Positions 1 to 11,781 of a stretch of DNA of 64,000 bases are shown here, one piece after another (positions within the stretch are counted from its first letter, which is position 1; each line of letters begins with the position of its first letter). The position numbers were made by a program, and so were the translations under genes. This DNA is from Blattamonas nauphoetae (lineage: Eukaryota; Preaxostyla; Oxymonadida), in NCBI GenBank assembly GCA_033064195.1, contig JARBJD010000051.1, forward strand, positions 1-64,000. The letters run 5' to 3'. The notes beneath the pieces were generated by a model. That model saw only the letters and a list, made by a program, of their open reading frames with translations. It did no database searches and was not told the DNA's origin.

Positions 1-1196
1 GCATTTCAGATTGACCAACGTATTGAGGATTTCTGAGCTAACATTCGTTTGGTCGTTCTGGGAATAAGCACATCAGATTCATGAGGATTGTTGAGTTTGA
101 TACTGATGTTTGACCTCGCACTCTGGCTGTTCAGCTTTTGATTGGAATGACTGTGTCGTAAATTCTTTCAGCTTTCAGAACATATAAAGTCTTTGTGTAA
201 GTGTTTATCAGAGATTGCTTGTTGCATCAGTCATTTGATATCCATAGCAAATCGAAGTGACTTTATCCACTGATGAAGAAGAACAGTGGAAGTGTCTGGC
301 GATGTAGCGATGTATTTCACAGTACCTGATGATGCCGGTTGAAAATATTGAATTCGTTGAACTGGATTCCCGATTTGTATAAATTCTTGAGTCAATGTCG
401 AAGTCTCCATCGTACATTAATTCTGTTTGGGATTGAGTTGACAGAGTTGATATCGATTTACTTGGATTTTGATCGATACTGTTTTCAAGTGTTTTCCTTA
501 CGATTGTAGAAACTCGAATAGGACAATACACAAGTGAATCTGTTGTCAAATGAAATCTCAATCGGAGATTACCAAAGATGGAATTTGGATACTGATCAAA
601 AGTACTCAATGGTAGAGGACTTACAAATGGAATGACCAGTGGAATCGTAAATGTGATGTTAGAAGAAGCAGCATCGACTGGACAATGATAGTATCCACAC
701 ACTTGGATCCATTCTCTGAACATTTTCCCAAAGACTGTAGCAATGCTTCATGTTGTTTTCTCTTCATGTGACTTGAAAGTGTGATACAGAAACGATTCGT
801 GGATGTGATTATTCTGAAGTGTACTTGTCAATGATGTTTCCTTGACTGTCGACGAGTCTCAGATCTCGAATTGCATCTGATGATGATTTAAATCCGTAGA
901 ACATACCATACATTCCAACATATTGCCCAGATGCACTCGTTGGTTTCGAATATGGAACGGTAACTGTGAGATCGATACGTAGATGACTCTTCGAAACTCA
1001 GTCACATCCATGTCATAGCAGTGGAACTTCTTTCAATCTCCAATTCTGCATGGCATGGGAGGATTAGTTGGATGCACTTCTTGAATAGAATAAACGTGCG
1101 CTCGGAATCCCACTGTTTTGGCATGTATGATTGGACTTCGATTTGCTCAATTAATGTCGATGTTGGCTTTGATTGATTTGATCTGATACTTCTCAT
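1..1196 (-). pseudogene. Second major-capsid-like gene, degraded (Polinton)
   Basis: The minus-strand translation here resembles the neighbouring capsid gene at about 1315-3111. Shared blocks include a YPxxxFGxLxL segment followed by a xxCPxxxxxxxKxTL segment, and an ICYGYQM block that parallels VYCMSSGYKM in the neighbour. It starts just downstream of a T-rich TAAATG motif like those before other genes of the element. It is broken in several places and may run past the left window edge. Inference: a paralogous capsid copy, either a duplicated gene or the edge of a second related element. Confidence 0.6.
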
Positions 1197-1216
1197 TTAT
1201 AGAAAATAAAAATACA
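1194..1216 (-). promoter_or_regulatory. T-rich/TAAATG start motif, capsid-like copy
   Basis: Read on the minus strand: TTTTTATTTTCTATAAATG, placing a T-rich run directly before the ATG. Confidence 0.5.
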
Positions 1217-1314
1217 ATATCATGATTTTCTTTTCCTGTTTTAAGATTTCAGTATTCCAAGTTCCTTGTGTAACGGCTTTCGGTGTGTGATTTGGATAGT
1301 ACTCAACTTTCGGT

Positions 1315-3111
1315 TCACCATTGCTGTATCGGAATACCCACCAAGGTTGTTGTTTTAAAATGGGTGCAGGAGGATGTGTAAATTTTGTCATAAAACCATC
1401 GCTCAATTTGCTGACTTGGATTTAGAACATTATAGTACGTGTCAATCACTCCTTGATAAATTGGCTGAGATCTCAAAGTGACTGGAACATTCTGACCTCT
1501 GGAACTGATCGAATCATTACAGTTTGTTGGGCAACCACTTCTCTGGGTTGAGAAGCATAAAAGAAAATTAGAATTGTCATGAATTGGTCGTACTCTTGTC
1601 ATTGTCTCATTGGGATAATTCTGATCACCAGTGAGTTTCTCTTCAACGAGAGAATCTGTAAGTGATCGCTCCAAATCATCTGGAACAGCTAGATAGGAAT
1701 CGAGATTGAGAGTTGATAATGCGACTGATAGAAACGAGCTCCAATAGTTGTTGTCGGTTGTTCTGGATAGTATTTGTTGAGTAGATTCACTTGGATATTC
1801 TTCTGCATTGGATTGTGGAAACATGTGACTTCATTATCGTAGTGACGGAATAGAAGCATGATATCCTTGGCATTAACGAGAACCATTTGCTGAGTACAAT
1901 CAATTCCTGATGGAGTCGGTGTCTTCTGAAATGGATAGAATGAGATCTTTTCAGCTGGAATTGTTCCAGGACGATCCTGATACATCTTCTTCAGATTCTC
2001 TTTCGCAATTTCCTTCATTTTGTATCCAGAACTCATGCAATACACGTCATCAATGCGATAATCCATAATGTTGAGAGAAATGTATTGTTCATCAGGGGAA
2101 GGTTCCGAGGTAATACCAGTCGGATGTGTATATACACAATCTTGTTTTACTGCCATGATCTTAAATGATTGACCGATTTGAACGAAGTTCTTTGTACATG
2201 GGGGGACGAGATATGGAAGGAAGGTTGGACGATCACGATTACAATAGACAATTGAACTTCGGATGGGTGGTAACTGTGTTGTGTGGTCACTGATCAATTT
2301 CGAGAGTGTATTTTTCAATGTCAGTTCAGGATTCACAGGACAACACACGAATGCATCTTCATTTATGTGAACACTCAATTTCAGATCTCCGAAGAGACAC
2401 CGAGGATAGTCAGTCATTCCTGAGAAAATGAGAAGATCTTCAAGGTTGATTGACACACGAATTGGCACATCAATAGTGTCTTGAAACACTCCTGTTCCGG
2501 ATGTTGTAGTGAAGTCTGATAATGGAATATACACACCAGCAACTGATTCGTCATGATTCCAGGCATTTTGCCAAGGTGTGTGACAATGTTTTCGATTCTC
2601 TAATTGACTCTTTGGTTTTATCATGTTGTAGATGTGAGACTCCATTGATACATCATTGTTTGTTGTGCTGATGATTCTCTGATTGTTGTGAAGAACAGTA
2701 AGGTCACGAAAGATTGATGCCGAATGTTTGAGTCCAACGAATATGAATATCCTCTCATTCATGTACGAGCCAATTTTACCTGCAGTTTGTTTCCAGTTGT
2801 TGACTTTCAGAGTTGCTGTCATCGTGAACGTAATGAAGGAATCATCGATTTGACAAATGTCCTGATTCCCAGTCAGTGGGATGATTATTTCCTGTCCTTT
2901 ATAGAATCGTGAATTCTCTGATGGTTTCAATTCCTGAATAGAAGTACTGTGAGCTCCATCGTTCAGAAGGTAATTGATGTGATGCTCAGACATGAGTTGT
3001 TGTTGTATTTGACCAATATCATCTCGAGTGTACTTGATTGATCCAGTTGTATTTCCAGTCAATGATGATGCTCCTGTTCTTTTGTTTGTCAGATGTGTAA
3101 TGTGAGTTCAT
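1315..3111 (-). pseudogene. Major capsid protein (double jelly-roll type), broken
   Basis: Large minus-strand gene in the usual capsid position of a Polinton, just outside the small structural genes. The sequence is rich in short beta strands with no enzyme motif. Landmarks are a FxDTIDVPIRVSINL segment, a YPRCLFGDLKLS block and a DVYCMSSGYKM block, which recur in the degraded copy at 1-1196. Polinton major capsid proteins are double jelly-roll proteins that would build an icosahedral shell; the assignment here rests on position, length and the paralogous pair rather than on a search. A T-rich element with ATAAAATG lies at the start. The gene is broken in a few places. Confidence 0.7.
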
Positions 3112-3428
3112 TTTATCAAAATAAAACAATATTGCTTATTTCTTTTCAGTTTCTTCTCTTTGTTTCGGTTCCAGCTTTCCAGTTTCAGTATTTCACCTCT
3201 GAGCTTGTTCGCAACTGCTGTATTTCCTTCATTGATTGCTTGTTCGTATTGTGCCATCTTTTCTGCATGGATTTGCTTGTCCGATTTCACGTCTGGAATC
3301 ATTTCCACACCTGTCTGTGCTACCTTCGAAATCAGTGGTCCAACAAGGAATGAGATTCAGAAATGGAGCTCCACTCTGAGTATATTTTTACCGACTGCTG
3401 CTAATTTTGATAACCAACCTGGTGCCAT
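3108..3428 (-). pseudogene. Small coiled-coil virion-type protein, broken (Polinton)
   Basis: Short minus-strand gene between the capsid gene and another small gene. Its start is read as MAPGWLSKLAA directly after a T-rich TAAATG motif, the same MAPG opening as the next gene upstream. The distal part is charged and helical (KMAQYEQAINEGNTAVANKL), compatible with a coiled coil. I do not recognise a family. Small helical genes beside the capsid gene in Polintons are usually minor virion proteins, so that role is inferred from context only. It is broken. Confidence 0.4.
3109..3130 (-). promoter_or_regulatory. T-rich/TAAAATG start motif, capsid gene
   Basis: Minus strand TTTTATTTTGATAAAATG, the same arrangement as at 1194-1216. 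Confidence 0.5.
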
Positions 3429-3447
3429 TTATGAAGAATAAAATATT
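3426..3447 (-). promoter_or_regulatory. T-rich/TAAATG start motif, small virion gene
   Basis: Minus strand ATTTTATTCTTCATAAATGG, followed by a MAPG opening. Confidence 0.5.
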
Positions 3448-3450
3448 TGA

Positions 3451-3734
3451 TTACAACATTTTTATTGTCTGAATTGTATCATTGGATTTTGTGACATGTT
3501 TCCACCACCTCCAAGATATTGATTTACTGCTTGGTTTCTCCATTCGATCTTCGAGATTGTTGGTATTCCCCATCATTCCGCCTAATCCACTGAGGATTCC
3601 TCCAGCAGTCTGTCCGAATTTGTTGTTCGTTTGTGAGAGCAATCACCTACTTGAAGCAATGTTGGAGCTAGTGGTTTGATGAATTGAAAGAATTGCCGAT
3701 ATTTTTTGAGTTTGTTGAAACTTCCTGGTGCCAT
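3451..3734 (-). pseudogene. Small glycine-rich virion-type protein, broken (Polinton)
   Basis: Starts with MAPG immediately after a T-rich TAAATG motif and contains a glycine-rich stretch (GGILSGLGGMMG) of the kind seen in small membrane-active or internal virion proteins. The shared MAPG opening with the gene at 3108-3428 suggests the two are paralogues or share an N-terminal signal. I know of no named family for it. It is broken. Confidence 0.4.
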
Positions 3735-3754
3735 TTATGTAAAAATAAAAATAC
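3732..3754 (-). promoter_or_regulatory. T-rich/TAAATG start motif, glycine-rich small gene
   Basis: Minus strand TTTTTATTTTTACATAAATG, followed by MAPG. Confidence 0.5.
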
Positions 3755-4350
3755 AATTCATTATTATTTTTATCCGAATTGCCTTTGTCAGTGAAATTCC
3801 ATAATTGAGAATAGTGTTGTATGCTTCATTGTAGGCAATACTCATATCTTTCCACCAACAAGGATCTTGAAAATGGTTCGAAAACTGGTAGTTTATTAAG
3901 ACATAGGCACTTGTCAGATAAATCATCTAATTCAATCACTACATCGTTGATTCCAGTGAGTGTAGCAATCAGAGCACATAAATCACTTTGGTTTGTGATC
4001 AGTTTCTTTGATGGTTCAATGAGATTATTCAAGTTTCTTTTCACAAGCAAAAGCATTCTTGTACACTAACAATAGTTGGTCTTTGAATGCTGCAATATTC
4101 GAAGTGTATTCTCGAAGTGGGAGTGAACGTGTTTGAATTGGAGCTGATGGATAGATCTCAAGTGGTGGTGGATCATAAAGACCTGGAACATTCTCTAGTT
4201 CAACATTAGCCACTTGTTCATTCGATCTTCGAGCTTTGGTCTTCCAGATGTTGATCCTTTATTGTCGATGATGACATTGTTGGTGATTGACGTTGGAACT
4301 GATGAAGAACTTGTGTGTTTTGTAAATTGACAACTGAGAATTGGCTGCAT
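3735..4350 (-). pseudogene. Virion-type protein of unknown function, broken (Polinton)
   Basis: Minus-strand gene beginning MQPILSCQ after a T-rich motif ending in TAAAATG. A central part reads MANVELENVPGLYDPPPLEIYP, a proline-rich segment, and helical segments follow. Its position in the minus-strand structural cluster suggests a minor capsid or assembly protein. I do not recognise it further. It is broken in several places. Confidence 0.35.
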
Positions 4351-4368
4351 TTTAGTAAAATAAAAAGT
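4348..4368 (-). promoter_or_regulatory. T-rich/TAAAATG start motif, unknown virion gene
   Basis: Minus strand TTTTTATTTTACTAAAATG. Confidence 0.5.
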
Positions 4369-4389
4369 CATAAATTCATTTTGTTTTGA

Positions 4390-5417
4390 TCAACTACTGA
4401 GATACATGACGTCAGTTTGACCTAGTGTGGCGTTTAAATTCTGTTCATTCGGAAGTGTGTCCAACACTCGAGGTCCTTTATAGTCAACTGGATTCCAGCC
4501 TCGCGCGAATGATTCGACTATATTTCCCCCTTGATTGAGAATTTCAAACACTGGAGCAATGATGTCTTCTGGAGTGATATTATTGAGTTTAAGTAAATCA
4601 ACACCAGCAGCTTTTGGAAATGGATAGGAATTCAAGCGTTTTGTAACAATCTTCATGAATGATTTCTTTTTCAGTAAACCATTTGGATCAGCATAGAAAT
4701 TATAATCCCAAATGTCACTCAGAAATGGAATTAATACTCCTCGATTCATATGAGTTGTTAATCCTGAACGAATTTTTGCGAAATCACCAAGAGAATACAC
4801 GTTCATAGCTTGGTTTGGTTGACCAGCTGTTTGACTTGAACAACGAATATTAAGGTGTTTCATAGCTTCACTCGCAATCAATGATGATACTTGAAAAGTG
4901 CTCATTTGCTCAGGTGGTATATCAGGATTGTCATTCCATATTTGAGTTTTCTTGTACTCTTTCCACTGTGCATCAATTCTTGGACGTTGATTCTGTTTAA
5001 ATGAAGCATACTTTACTTGTTTTCGTCCTTGTTTTGTTGGATTTGCAGCTGTCCAAGCATTTCGATACAAGTTTTCACGTCTCTTAGCTATTTTACCACC
5101 ATTCCAATATCGTTCAATGCCATTTTTGTCAGTCACAATCACATCGTCACTATAGCCATCTCCATCTCTGTCTTCAACAAGTACATTCCAACCACCATAT
5201 CGTTTTGGATTGGAATCAATCATGTGTTGTGCACTTGGAGCAGATCGAAATGCATCTTCATATCTGAGATCATAATCATGTTCTGCAAGGATTGCACTTG
5301 CTGCATGTCTGGCTAGTTTGTCTTTGGTGTTTTGTTTGAATGGATTAACACCTTTCTTCCTTTTGACTGTGTCGGGTTTCTTTGTTGAATCTGTCGAAGA
5401 ATATTTTGATCGTTCAT
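4390..5417 (-). CDS. Unknown Polinton structural-cluster protein with Ca-loop-like segment
   Basis: A long open stretch on the minus strand, with its likely start at a TTAAATG motif preceded by a T-rich run at about 5415-5440. Near the middle is EDRDGDGYSDDVIVTD, which resembles the acidic DxDxDG loop of dockerin or EF-hand calcium sites. A basic stretch (GGKIAKRRENLYRNAW) follows, then a mixed helical region to the end (TLGQTDVMYLSS). It is the largest gene in the minus-strand cluster apart from the capsid gene, so a virion or assembly role is likely by position only. No catalytic motif is visible. The reading near the start is uncertain and the gene may be broken once. Confidence 0.5.
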
Positions 5418-5440
5418 TTAATAAGAAATAAAATATTTAA
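5415..5440 (-). promoter_or_regulatory. T-rich/TAAATG start motif, Ca-loop-like gene
   Basis: Minus strand ATATTTTATTTCTTATTAAA followed at once by TG; the motif marks the probable gene start. Confidence 0.5.
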
Positions 5441-5572
5441 TTTTATATAAATGTTTCATCAAAACAAATTACATCAAGAAGAAAACAAGGAAACAACTTA
5501 ACACAAAGAATATCGTACAATTCATTCGATAATTTATCAATCTCAGAGTATGTCAATCAGAGGCTGCAACAG

Positions 5573-6336
5573 GTGAAGACTTCTAACGTCGGAAAAGAAC
5601 TTCCAAGTGCTATTCATCCTGAATTATTGTTCAATCGCAACAGTGTGAATGTGCTCATTGGAAATAGAGGAAGTGGAAAGACCTATAATGTCCTCAGAGA
5701 ACTGTTGAAAGTGCAGGAAGTGCCTCTCAAGATGAGAGATTTCATTTGTTTGTGTACGTCACTGACAAGCACAATGATGGTACTTTTGAGCGATCCAAAT
5801 CACTTATAAAGATTCCAATTGTGAAGGTCAAGTATAATGAGATATTCGCATTTCTGGAGAATCTATCAACAGCAAAGGCAGCATACGAAGAAATCATTGA
5901 TAATAACTGGGAAGAAACAGTGACTGATCAGTCCAGAAAATCAATACTGAAAACACTCCATCTTGATTCATTTCGAGAACGTAATCTTCAAACAATGATC
6001 CTCCTCGATGACTGCAGAAGAATCCTCAGTGAGCGAAGAACAAAAGCAAATCCTTCAATTCTGATGGACTTATTACTGGAGAATCGTCAACCAAAGTTCA
6101 CATTCTTTCTCACCATTCATGAACTGTTCTCATTGTCTCCAGATATGAAATCAAACATCGATTCAATATGGATCTTTGGTGGATTCAATAATGAACGAAT
6201 CAGGAGAGTTTTCAATCAACTGAATGCACCGATGGAATGCAAAGAATTCTGGAGTACATACAAACAATTGACAAAGCAACAAGCAGCAATCTTTCGATAT
6301 GGTCAGAGCGTAAGTATTGATTACCTTGTTGTTTAA
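5573..6336 (+). pseudogene. Genome-packaging ATPase (FtsK/A32-like), broken
   Basis: The first part carries a Walker A motif, NVLIGNRGSGKTYNVLRELL. A later part carries a Walker B motif, TMILLDDCRRILSERR, followed by a sensor-like segment (FFLTIHELFSLSP) and a conserved tail (FNNERIRRVFNQL). This order and length fit the packaging ATPase that pumps DNA into capsids in Polintons and virophages. It is divergent from the minus-strand structural cluster and is followed by a small gene. It is broken about once. Confidence 0.8.
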
Positions 6337-6429
6337 AATCAATCTGATTTGTTCAAAATTGTTTAGATATTTTTGCAATGATTCTAAATGATTTAAACAC
6401 AATAACGTTATTTTTAAAATGATTTTGTA

Positions 6430-6451
6430 ACTTTTTAATTCATTATAAATG
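6430..6451 (+). promoter_or_regulatory. T-rich/TAAATG start motif, 110-residue gene
   Basis: Plus strand TTTTTAATTCATTATAAATG; shows that the motif also serves plus-strand genes. Confidence 0.4.
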
Positions 6452-6781
6452 AGTCTAACAGTTTTTGAGCCATTTGAACCAGAACAGATAAATTTAGATT
6501 CAGTTGAAAGTTTTCAGATGTATTTAAACAAGAATGGAGAGATTCTGAAACGATATACAACAAATAAGCTGAACAAAATGATCAAGATTGACGGATACAG
6601 AATAACCAAGACCAAAGGTGTAATTGCACTTCGAAAAGATTACTATGGTGGTTCTTCAACAATGAATTATACAGATTCACCACAAAAATATGATGAACTT
6701 GTATCAAGAATAGCTGTGCTTGAAGACATTGTGAAACGTCTCGCCAATGCTATTGACACTAAGAATCAACGTTGGGGTTAA
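6449..6781 (+). CDS. Small Polinton protein, C-terminal coiled coil
   Basis: A 110-residue open reading frame starting MSLTVFEPFEPEQINLDSVE after a TTATAAATG start region. The middle is lysine-rich and includes KIDGYRITKTKGVIALRKDYYGGSS. The end (YDELVSRIAVLEDIVKRLANAID) is a heptad-like coiled coil, typical of small multimerising proteins. It sits between the packaging ATPase and the polymerase. Function unknown; short coiled-coil proteins are common in these elements. Confidence 0.5.
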   Translation: MSLTVFEPFEPEQINLDSVESFQMYLNKNGEILKRYTTNKLNKMIKIDGYRITKTKGVIALRKDYYGGSSTMNYTDSPQKYDELVSRIAVLEDIVKRLANAIDTKNQRWG

Positions 6782-6839
6782 TTTTCAAAGCTTCCTGAAC
6801 ATTGATGGAATCAGATAAATGTCCCAAACACTTTAATAA

Positions 6840-7023
6840 TAAGTCCTCATCTTTGATTATTTTGTTTGAAACCAGTTGTGTTTTGTGCTTCGCTCAATTG
6901 TGCATCAAATTCTTGCTTTTTCTGTTGATTTCGATAGTACCATTCTCTTTACCCGCGAATTGCATTCTTTGCATCACTTTCTGATTGATAAAACTTTGGT
7001 CGTCCTTTCATTTTCGTTGACAT
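6840..7023 (-). pseudogene. Small basic protein region, divergent from the polymerase (Polinton)
   Basis: On the minus strand a T-rich run (TTTTTATTTCC) precedes an ATG at 7023 that opens MSTKMKGRPKFYQSES. The GRPKF core is AT-hook-like and the segment is strongly basic. It points away from the polymerase, with which it would share a short divergent promoter. It is broken. Calling it a gene rests on the promoter-like motif and composition only. Confidence 0.3.
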
Positions 7024-7089
7024 CTTTTCTATGGAAATAAAAATCAAATTTAAATATTGGGAATTCATTTTTTATCCTGTAAGAAAGAT

Positions 7090-10000
7090 ATGGAGAACAT
7101 CTCAATAAAGATCATCAATGAATTTGCTCAAAAGCTTGGAGTTGACTGGGATGCTTTACCTTTGAAACGATTGATTGAAACAGCAACTGATGCTCTTCGA
7201 CAGAATGGCTTTTCAGGTGATGTACACAACACAAATGAGATTGAACAATTCATCAGAGCATTTCCTGTTCGGAATCCTTTGATGGCACCAGTGATTCAAG
7301 AATTAATGCAAAGACAGAATAACCAACCCATTAATGCACAACAAATAGATGCGAATGCTCAGCAGAAAAGAAATACTTTAGAAAATCAGATGAGATTGAA
7401 CCAAGAGATCAGACAACGAAGAATTGTACAACCAAATCAACAAATCATTGAGCAAGAGCAAGAACAGAGAAGACAGCAAAGAAGACACCAACAGAATCTC
7501 AATCAGGAAATCCGAGAATATGAACAACGAACGAGATACCAACAAATGTTAGCACAATTTGAGGAAAGGAAACGAAGATTTCTGAATTTGTATCAAGTCC
7601 CAATTGAAGAAAATATTGTACTTCCACAGCTGCCACAAACACAATTGAAGGCTCTGATGTTGAGAGATGTCGAAAATGTTCGAGCATTTACTGCTGCATT
7701 GGAAAACGTGAGGGCAAATTTGGCACCAGCAGGATACATCGCAGATCAACAATATCGAGACGCCAATGGTCCAGTTCAGTTGTATTTTCGCAATAATATC
7801 ACATCATTTGCAGACATTGAAGCACGACTCAGAGAAGTATTCACAGCAGAGAATTTCCCATTCAAGATCTCTTTTGACTTTGCAATACTGAATTCTGTAA
7901 CAGATCAAAATGGAAATACCACTTTCGAAGAGAATACACCATTCTATCAGAACTCAATGAAAACATCTCCGATTACAGTCCAAAATCCTCAAGACATTGA
8001 TGCTGTCATAAATGCGATGAAATCAAGAATCAGAGACAGTTTTGAAGTCACTGTGATTGATACAAAACGAGTACCATGTGCCATTTATGGAGCTGCTTTT
8101 TATGTGTACCGATTGCGAAATGGTGGTGCTTGTGTTCCAGGATTGAAAGAACATATTGCTCTTCAGACAGTGTTCTATGTTGACTGTAAATATAAGATTT
8201 GTATTTTCACAGCTCTGACATATCTCACTCATGGAAAAGAAGCTGATGGCAAGAATATCTGTCGTGATTCACGCATCAAGATCGCAAAGCAACTTTTCAC
8301 TTCATTCTATCATTTCACAGACCTCACTAGTCCGGCATTGGTTAAAATACTCAAAGATTTTCCTGGATTCAATATCTCAACTGAAATAGACAGATTTGTA
8401 GAATTCTTCAATGTGAACGTACATATTTATGAAGCAATTGAAAAAGACAATGGAGGCTCATGGATTTATGCACTTTCACAATCGTTTCTTTCACCATTGG
8501 AGAATGCAAGAGACTTGAATTTATTGATGATCATTCTCGAGTCGGATGCACATTTGATGTTTGTTTCTGATCCACAAAAGTTGACGAAATTGATGATTTG
8601 TCCACACTGCAAAGACTATTGTCGACCATATAATTCAAGAGGCGCAGGCACCAGAGACTTCGACAATCATGTGAAGAAATGTCTGGAACAGGGTATCAAA
8701 AATGAAGAAAGATCAGTGGATTTAGATAATGCTTCAGCACCAATATTATCTGCAGTTCTTGACAATCCAACAATGTCTTATCTATTGTCTCGAGGAAGGA
8801 TGAATGAATACAAGTATACAGATCAATTCTTGACATTCGATATTGAAACTATCATTGGCGAATGCTCAATGGATCTTCCTCCATCGGACAATCCGCAAGA
8901 GAAGAGTACAGTTCTAAATAAACATCATTTGTATTCATTAGCGTTTTCTTCTTCACTTCCATATTCAGAAAACAAACAGTGAAAGATGTAAATAGACTTG
9001 AATGTTCGTATGACAATAGTGGTAGAAAATCAGTGTATCTTGACAAGAGTTTCGAATCAATGAAAGACAATGAAGATGAATGGATCAGAATGTGTCTCAA
9101 AGCTGGATTAATCGATGCTGATTTGACAAAGAGAAAATCCAAAAGCAAGCACACAATATAAGCTTTATACATTTCATCATAAATGATATGTTCGTCGAAG
9201 CACTGAGAATCCAAGAATATCAACAGTATTCAGATCCAGACATTCCATCGAATAAGTATGTCACAGTAATGGGTTGGAATAGTGCTAACTTCGATCTTCC
9301 AGTCATCATGAATGCACTTCACTTCACACAATGGAGCATCTATGAACCTCCACTTGGATCTGCAAAGTGTCCTAAACAGCTCGTGGTTCGTCATAAGAAA
9401 CTCCAGGTGTCATTGAGATTCCTTGATGCAATGAATTTTGTATCTCCACAATCATTGAAATCATTTGAGCAGGACTTTGGTGATGGAACTGATTCCAAAG
9501 GCATCTTTCCGTACGAAGCAATCAATATCACAAATGTTGAAGAAGAATTGAATAAATCAGAACCGTTTCCAGAAGAAGTGTTCTATTCGCATGTGAAAAA
9601 TGAATCGTTGTTGAAAGATCTTTCGTATTCTGACTATGTTGAAGATGCCAAGAGATTCAGTACAAGAAGAGAATACCTGAAAAACTATAACATCAACGAC
9701 ACACTTATTATGATTGATCCAATACAGAAATTGATTCAATGGTTTGCATCAGGGAAAGTCGATATGTTGCAGTTTGTTTCATGTCCGGCAGCAGCAGTGA
9801 ATTTGAGAAATATGTCAACGTACTTTCCGTCACTCTATTCTGATTATCCTCCATATGCAGACTTCGATATCGATGCCACTTATGTAGTGAAAACTAATGA
9901 GAAAGCTTTTGATTTGACCCAAGCGAAATGGAAATATATGGTGAAGAATTATGAATACCAAGATGAGAGAGCAGATCGAGATACTGCTCAAAATGTAAAT

Positions 10001-11752
10001 GACAATGACTTTGAATGGATGACTGAATTGATCAAGAAAGGATGTGCCATTTGTGGAGCTTCATTTACGCATCAGAATCAACCAACACTCGATCGAATTG
10101 ACTGCTCACTATCTCACACAAAAGAGAATTGTCAACCATGTTGTGTGTACTGTAATGTAGTGAAATCAAACCGAGATGAACACCTGACGAAACTCAAGAT
10201 TAAACTGCGCCAATTTGCTCAAATTCACAAGCTTCAGACGACATTAACTGATGAGAGAGTGTACAAGCTTTTGAGGAGTGGAATCACTGGTGGTTTGTCT
10301 AATGTTATGCACCGATTGAATCGATCAGGAATTGACACAATTCATCGTTTTGAATACGATAGCGCAAACAAAAAAGTGATTGACAAAGATACTGGAAATG
10401 TAATGACTCACATCCTCTGTCTTGACAATAATTCTCTCTATCCAAGTGTTTCAGCATCGGTGCCACACAAAGCTGCTAAATATACAAACAACAGAATGTA
10501 TATGCCTGGAGGTGTCAAATTCTACACGACAAAGAAGGAAGTAATGTTGAAGATCATCAAAGATAGGAAAGATCTGTTCGCAGTCAAAGTGAAGGGACAT
10601 ATTCGAGACGACAGAATCAATGATTTCATCAATATGCCTCCAATCGTTGAGACAATCAATATCAAACCAGATCAGATATGCTCAGAAGATACTCTTGAAG
10701 CAATGAGGAATTGTGGAGTTCCAGAAGGCAAATCAGAGAAGAAAGTCACACAATTGTTGTCCACTTTTGGTGAGTATAGAGTGTTCAATTCATACTATTT
10801 GTGGTTCCTTATTGATGATTGTGCTTTTGAAATCGATGATGTGTCGGAAATGGCAGTTTTCGAGAAGAATACTGCATTCAATGGATTCATCACGTCAATG
10901 ATTCAACGTCGAATCGCTGCAATTGAAGCTGGAAACACTGGGATGGAAAAATTCTGTAAACTAATCCTAAATTCGTGCTACGGTTATGATTCACTCAATA
11001 CTGAAAAATACAAAAGATCATATTTGTTAAATCGAGAACAGACGTTTCTGAAGCACTTGTATCCTGATTTTCTGTCGACTGATCAGATTGGTAAAGATTT
11101 GTATTTGGTCGATGTTAAACCCAAGAAATTCAAATGCAAAACTGCTCTTCAATCAGCTTTCTTTACACTTGAGAATGCCAAGTATTGGTACTTCAATTTC
11201 TATTACAATTTCCTCACCAAATGTTGTGATGAACAGAAGTTTCATTTCATTTATTGTGACACAGATTCGTTGTCTATCGCTATTGCAGGTGATCCAAATC
11301 AAGACTGTCATCAAGGCTTATCAGCAATAGTGTCAAATCAAAAGTTCTACGAAAAGAAAGTGTTTCAATGGTTGCCGAATCCAAAGTGTGGAATTAAATC
11401 AAGGAAGAAACTACTGGGATTGTCAGTGGAGAAAGAAGGTGATTTCATGATTGCTCTGTCGCCAAAGTGCTACTACATCAGTGAGAAAAATACACCAATC
11501 CACAAAGCCATTAAAGGTATCTCACTAGCCCGGAATTCACAGCTGGATCAATCACAATTCATCAAAGCAAATGAGACAAAACAACCGATTGAAGGAGAGA
11601 ATGTGAACTTCCAAATGAAAGAAGATTCAATGGTGACAGTACTGGTGAAAAAGAATGCATTGACGTCAATTCACACAAAGATGATGGTCCTTCCGAATGG
11701 CTCATGTGCTCCATTCATTGATGGATTAAACAGAGGTGACTATCTTTGCTGA
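7090..11752 (+). pseudogene. Protein-primed family B DNA polymerase, broken
   Basis: Start chosen at the ATG at 7090 (MENISIKIINEFAQKLGVDW). In order: a glutamine-rich coiled segment; a conserved pre-exonuclease domain ending in a CPHC...C zinc-like cluster near 8600; exonuclease motif I (FDIET, near 8840); exonuclease motifs II and III (NSANFDLPV and YNINDTL, near 9270 and 9690); a CxxC...CxxC HNH-like insertion near 10040-10180; polymerase motif A (LDNNSLYPS, near 10425); motif B (KLILNSCYG, near 10965); and motif C (YCDTDS, near 11255). This is the DNA_pol_B_2 arrangement used by Polintons for protein-primed replication from terminal proteins. It is broken in one or two places. The integrase follows closely on the same strand. 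Confidence 0.9.
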
Positions 11753-11759
11753 GGATAAG

Positions 11760-11781
11760 TTATTTTTATGTCCAATAAATG
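11760..11781 (+). promoter_or_regulatory. T-rich/TAAATG start motif, integrase
   Basis: Plus strand TTATTTTTATG then CCAATAAATG at the integrase start. Confidence 0.4.
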
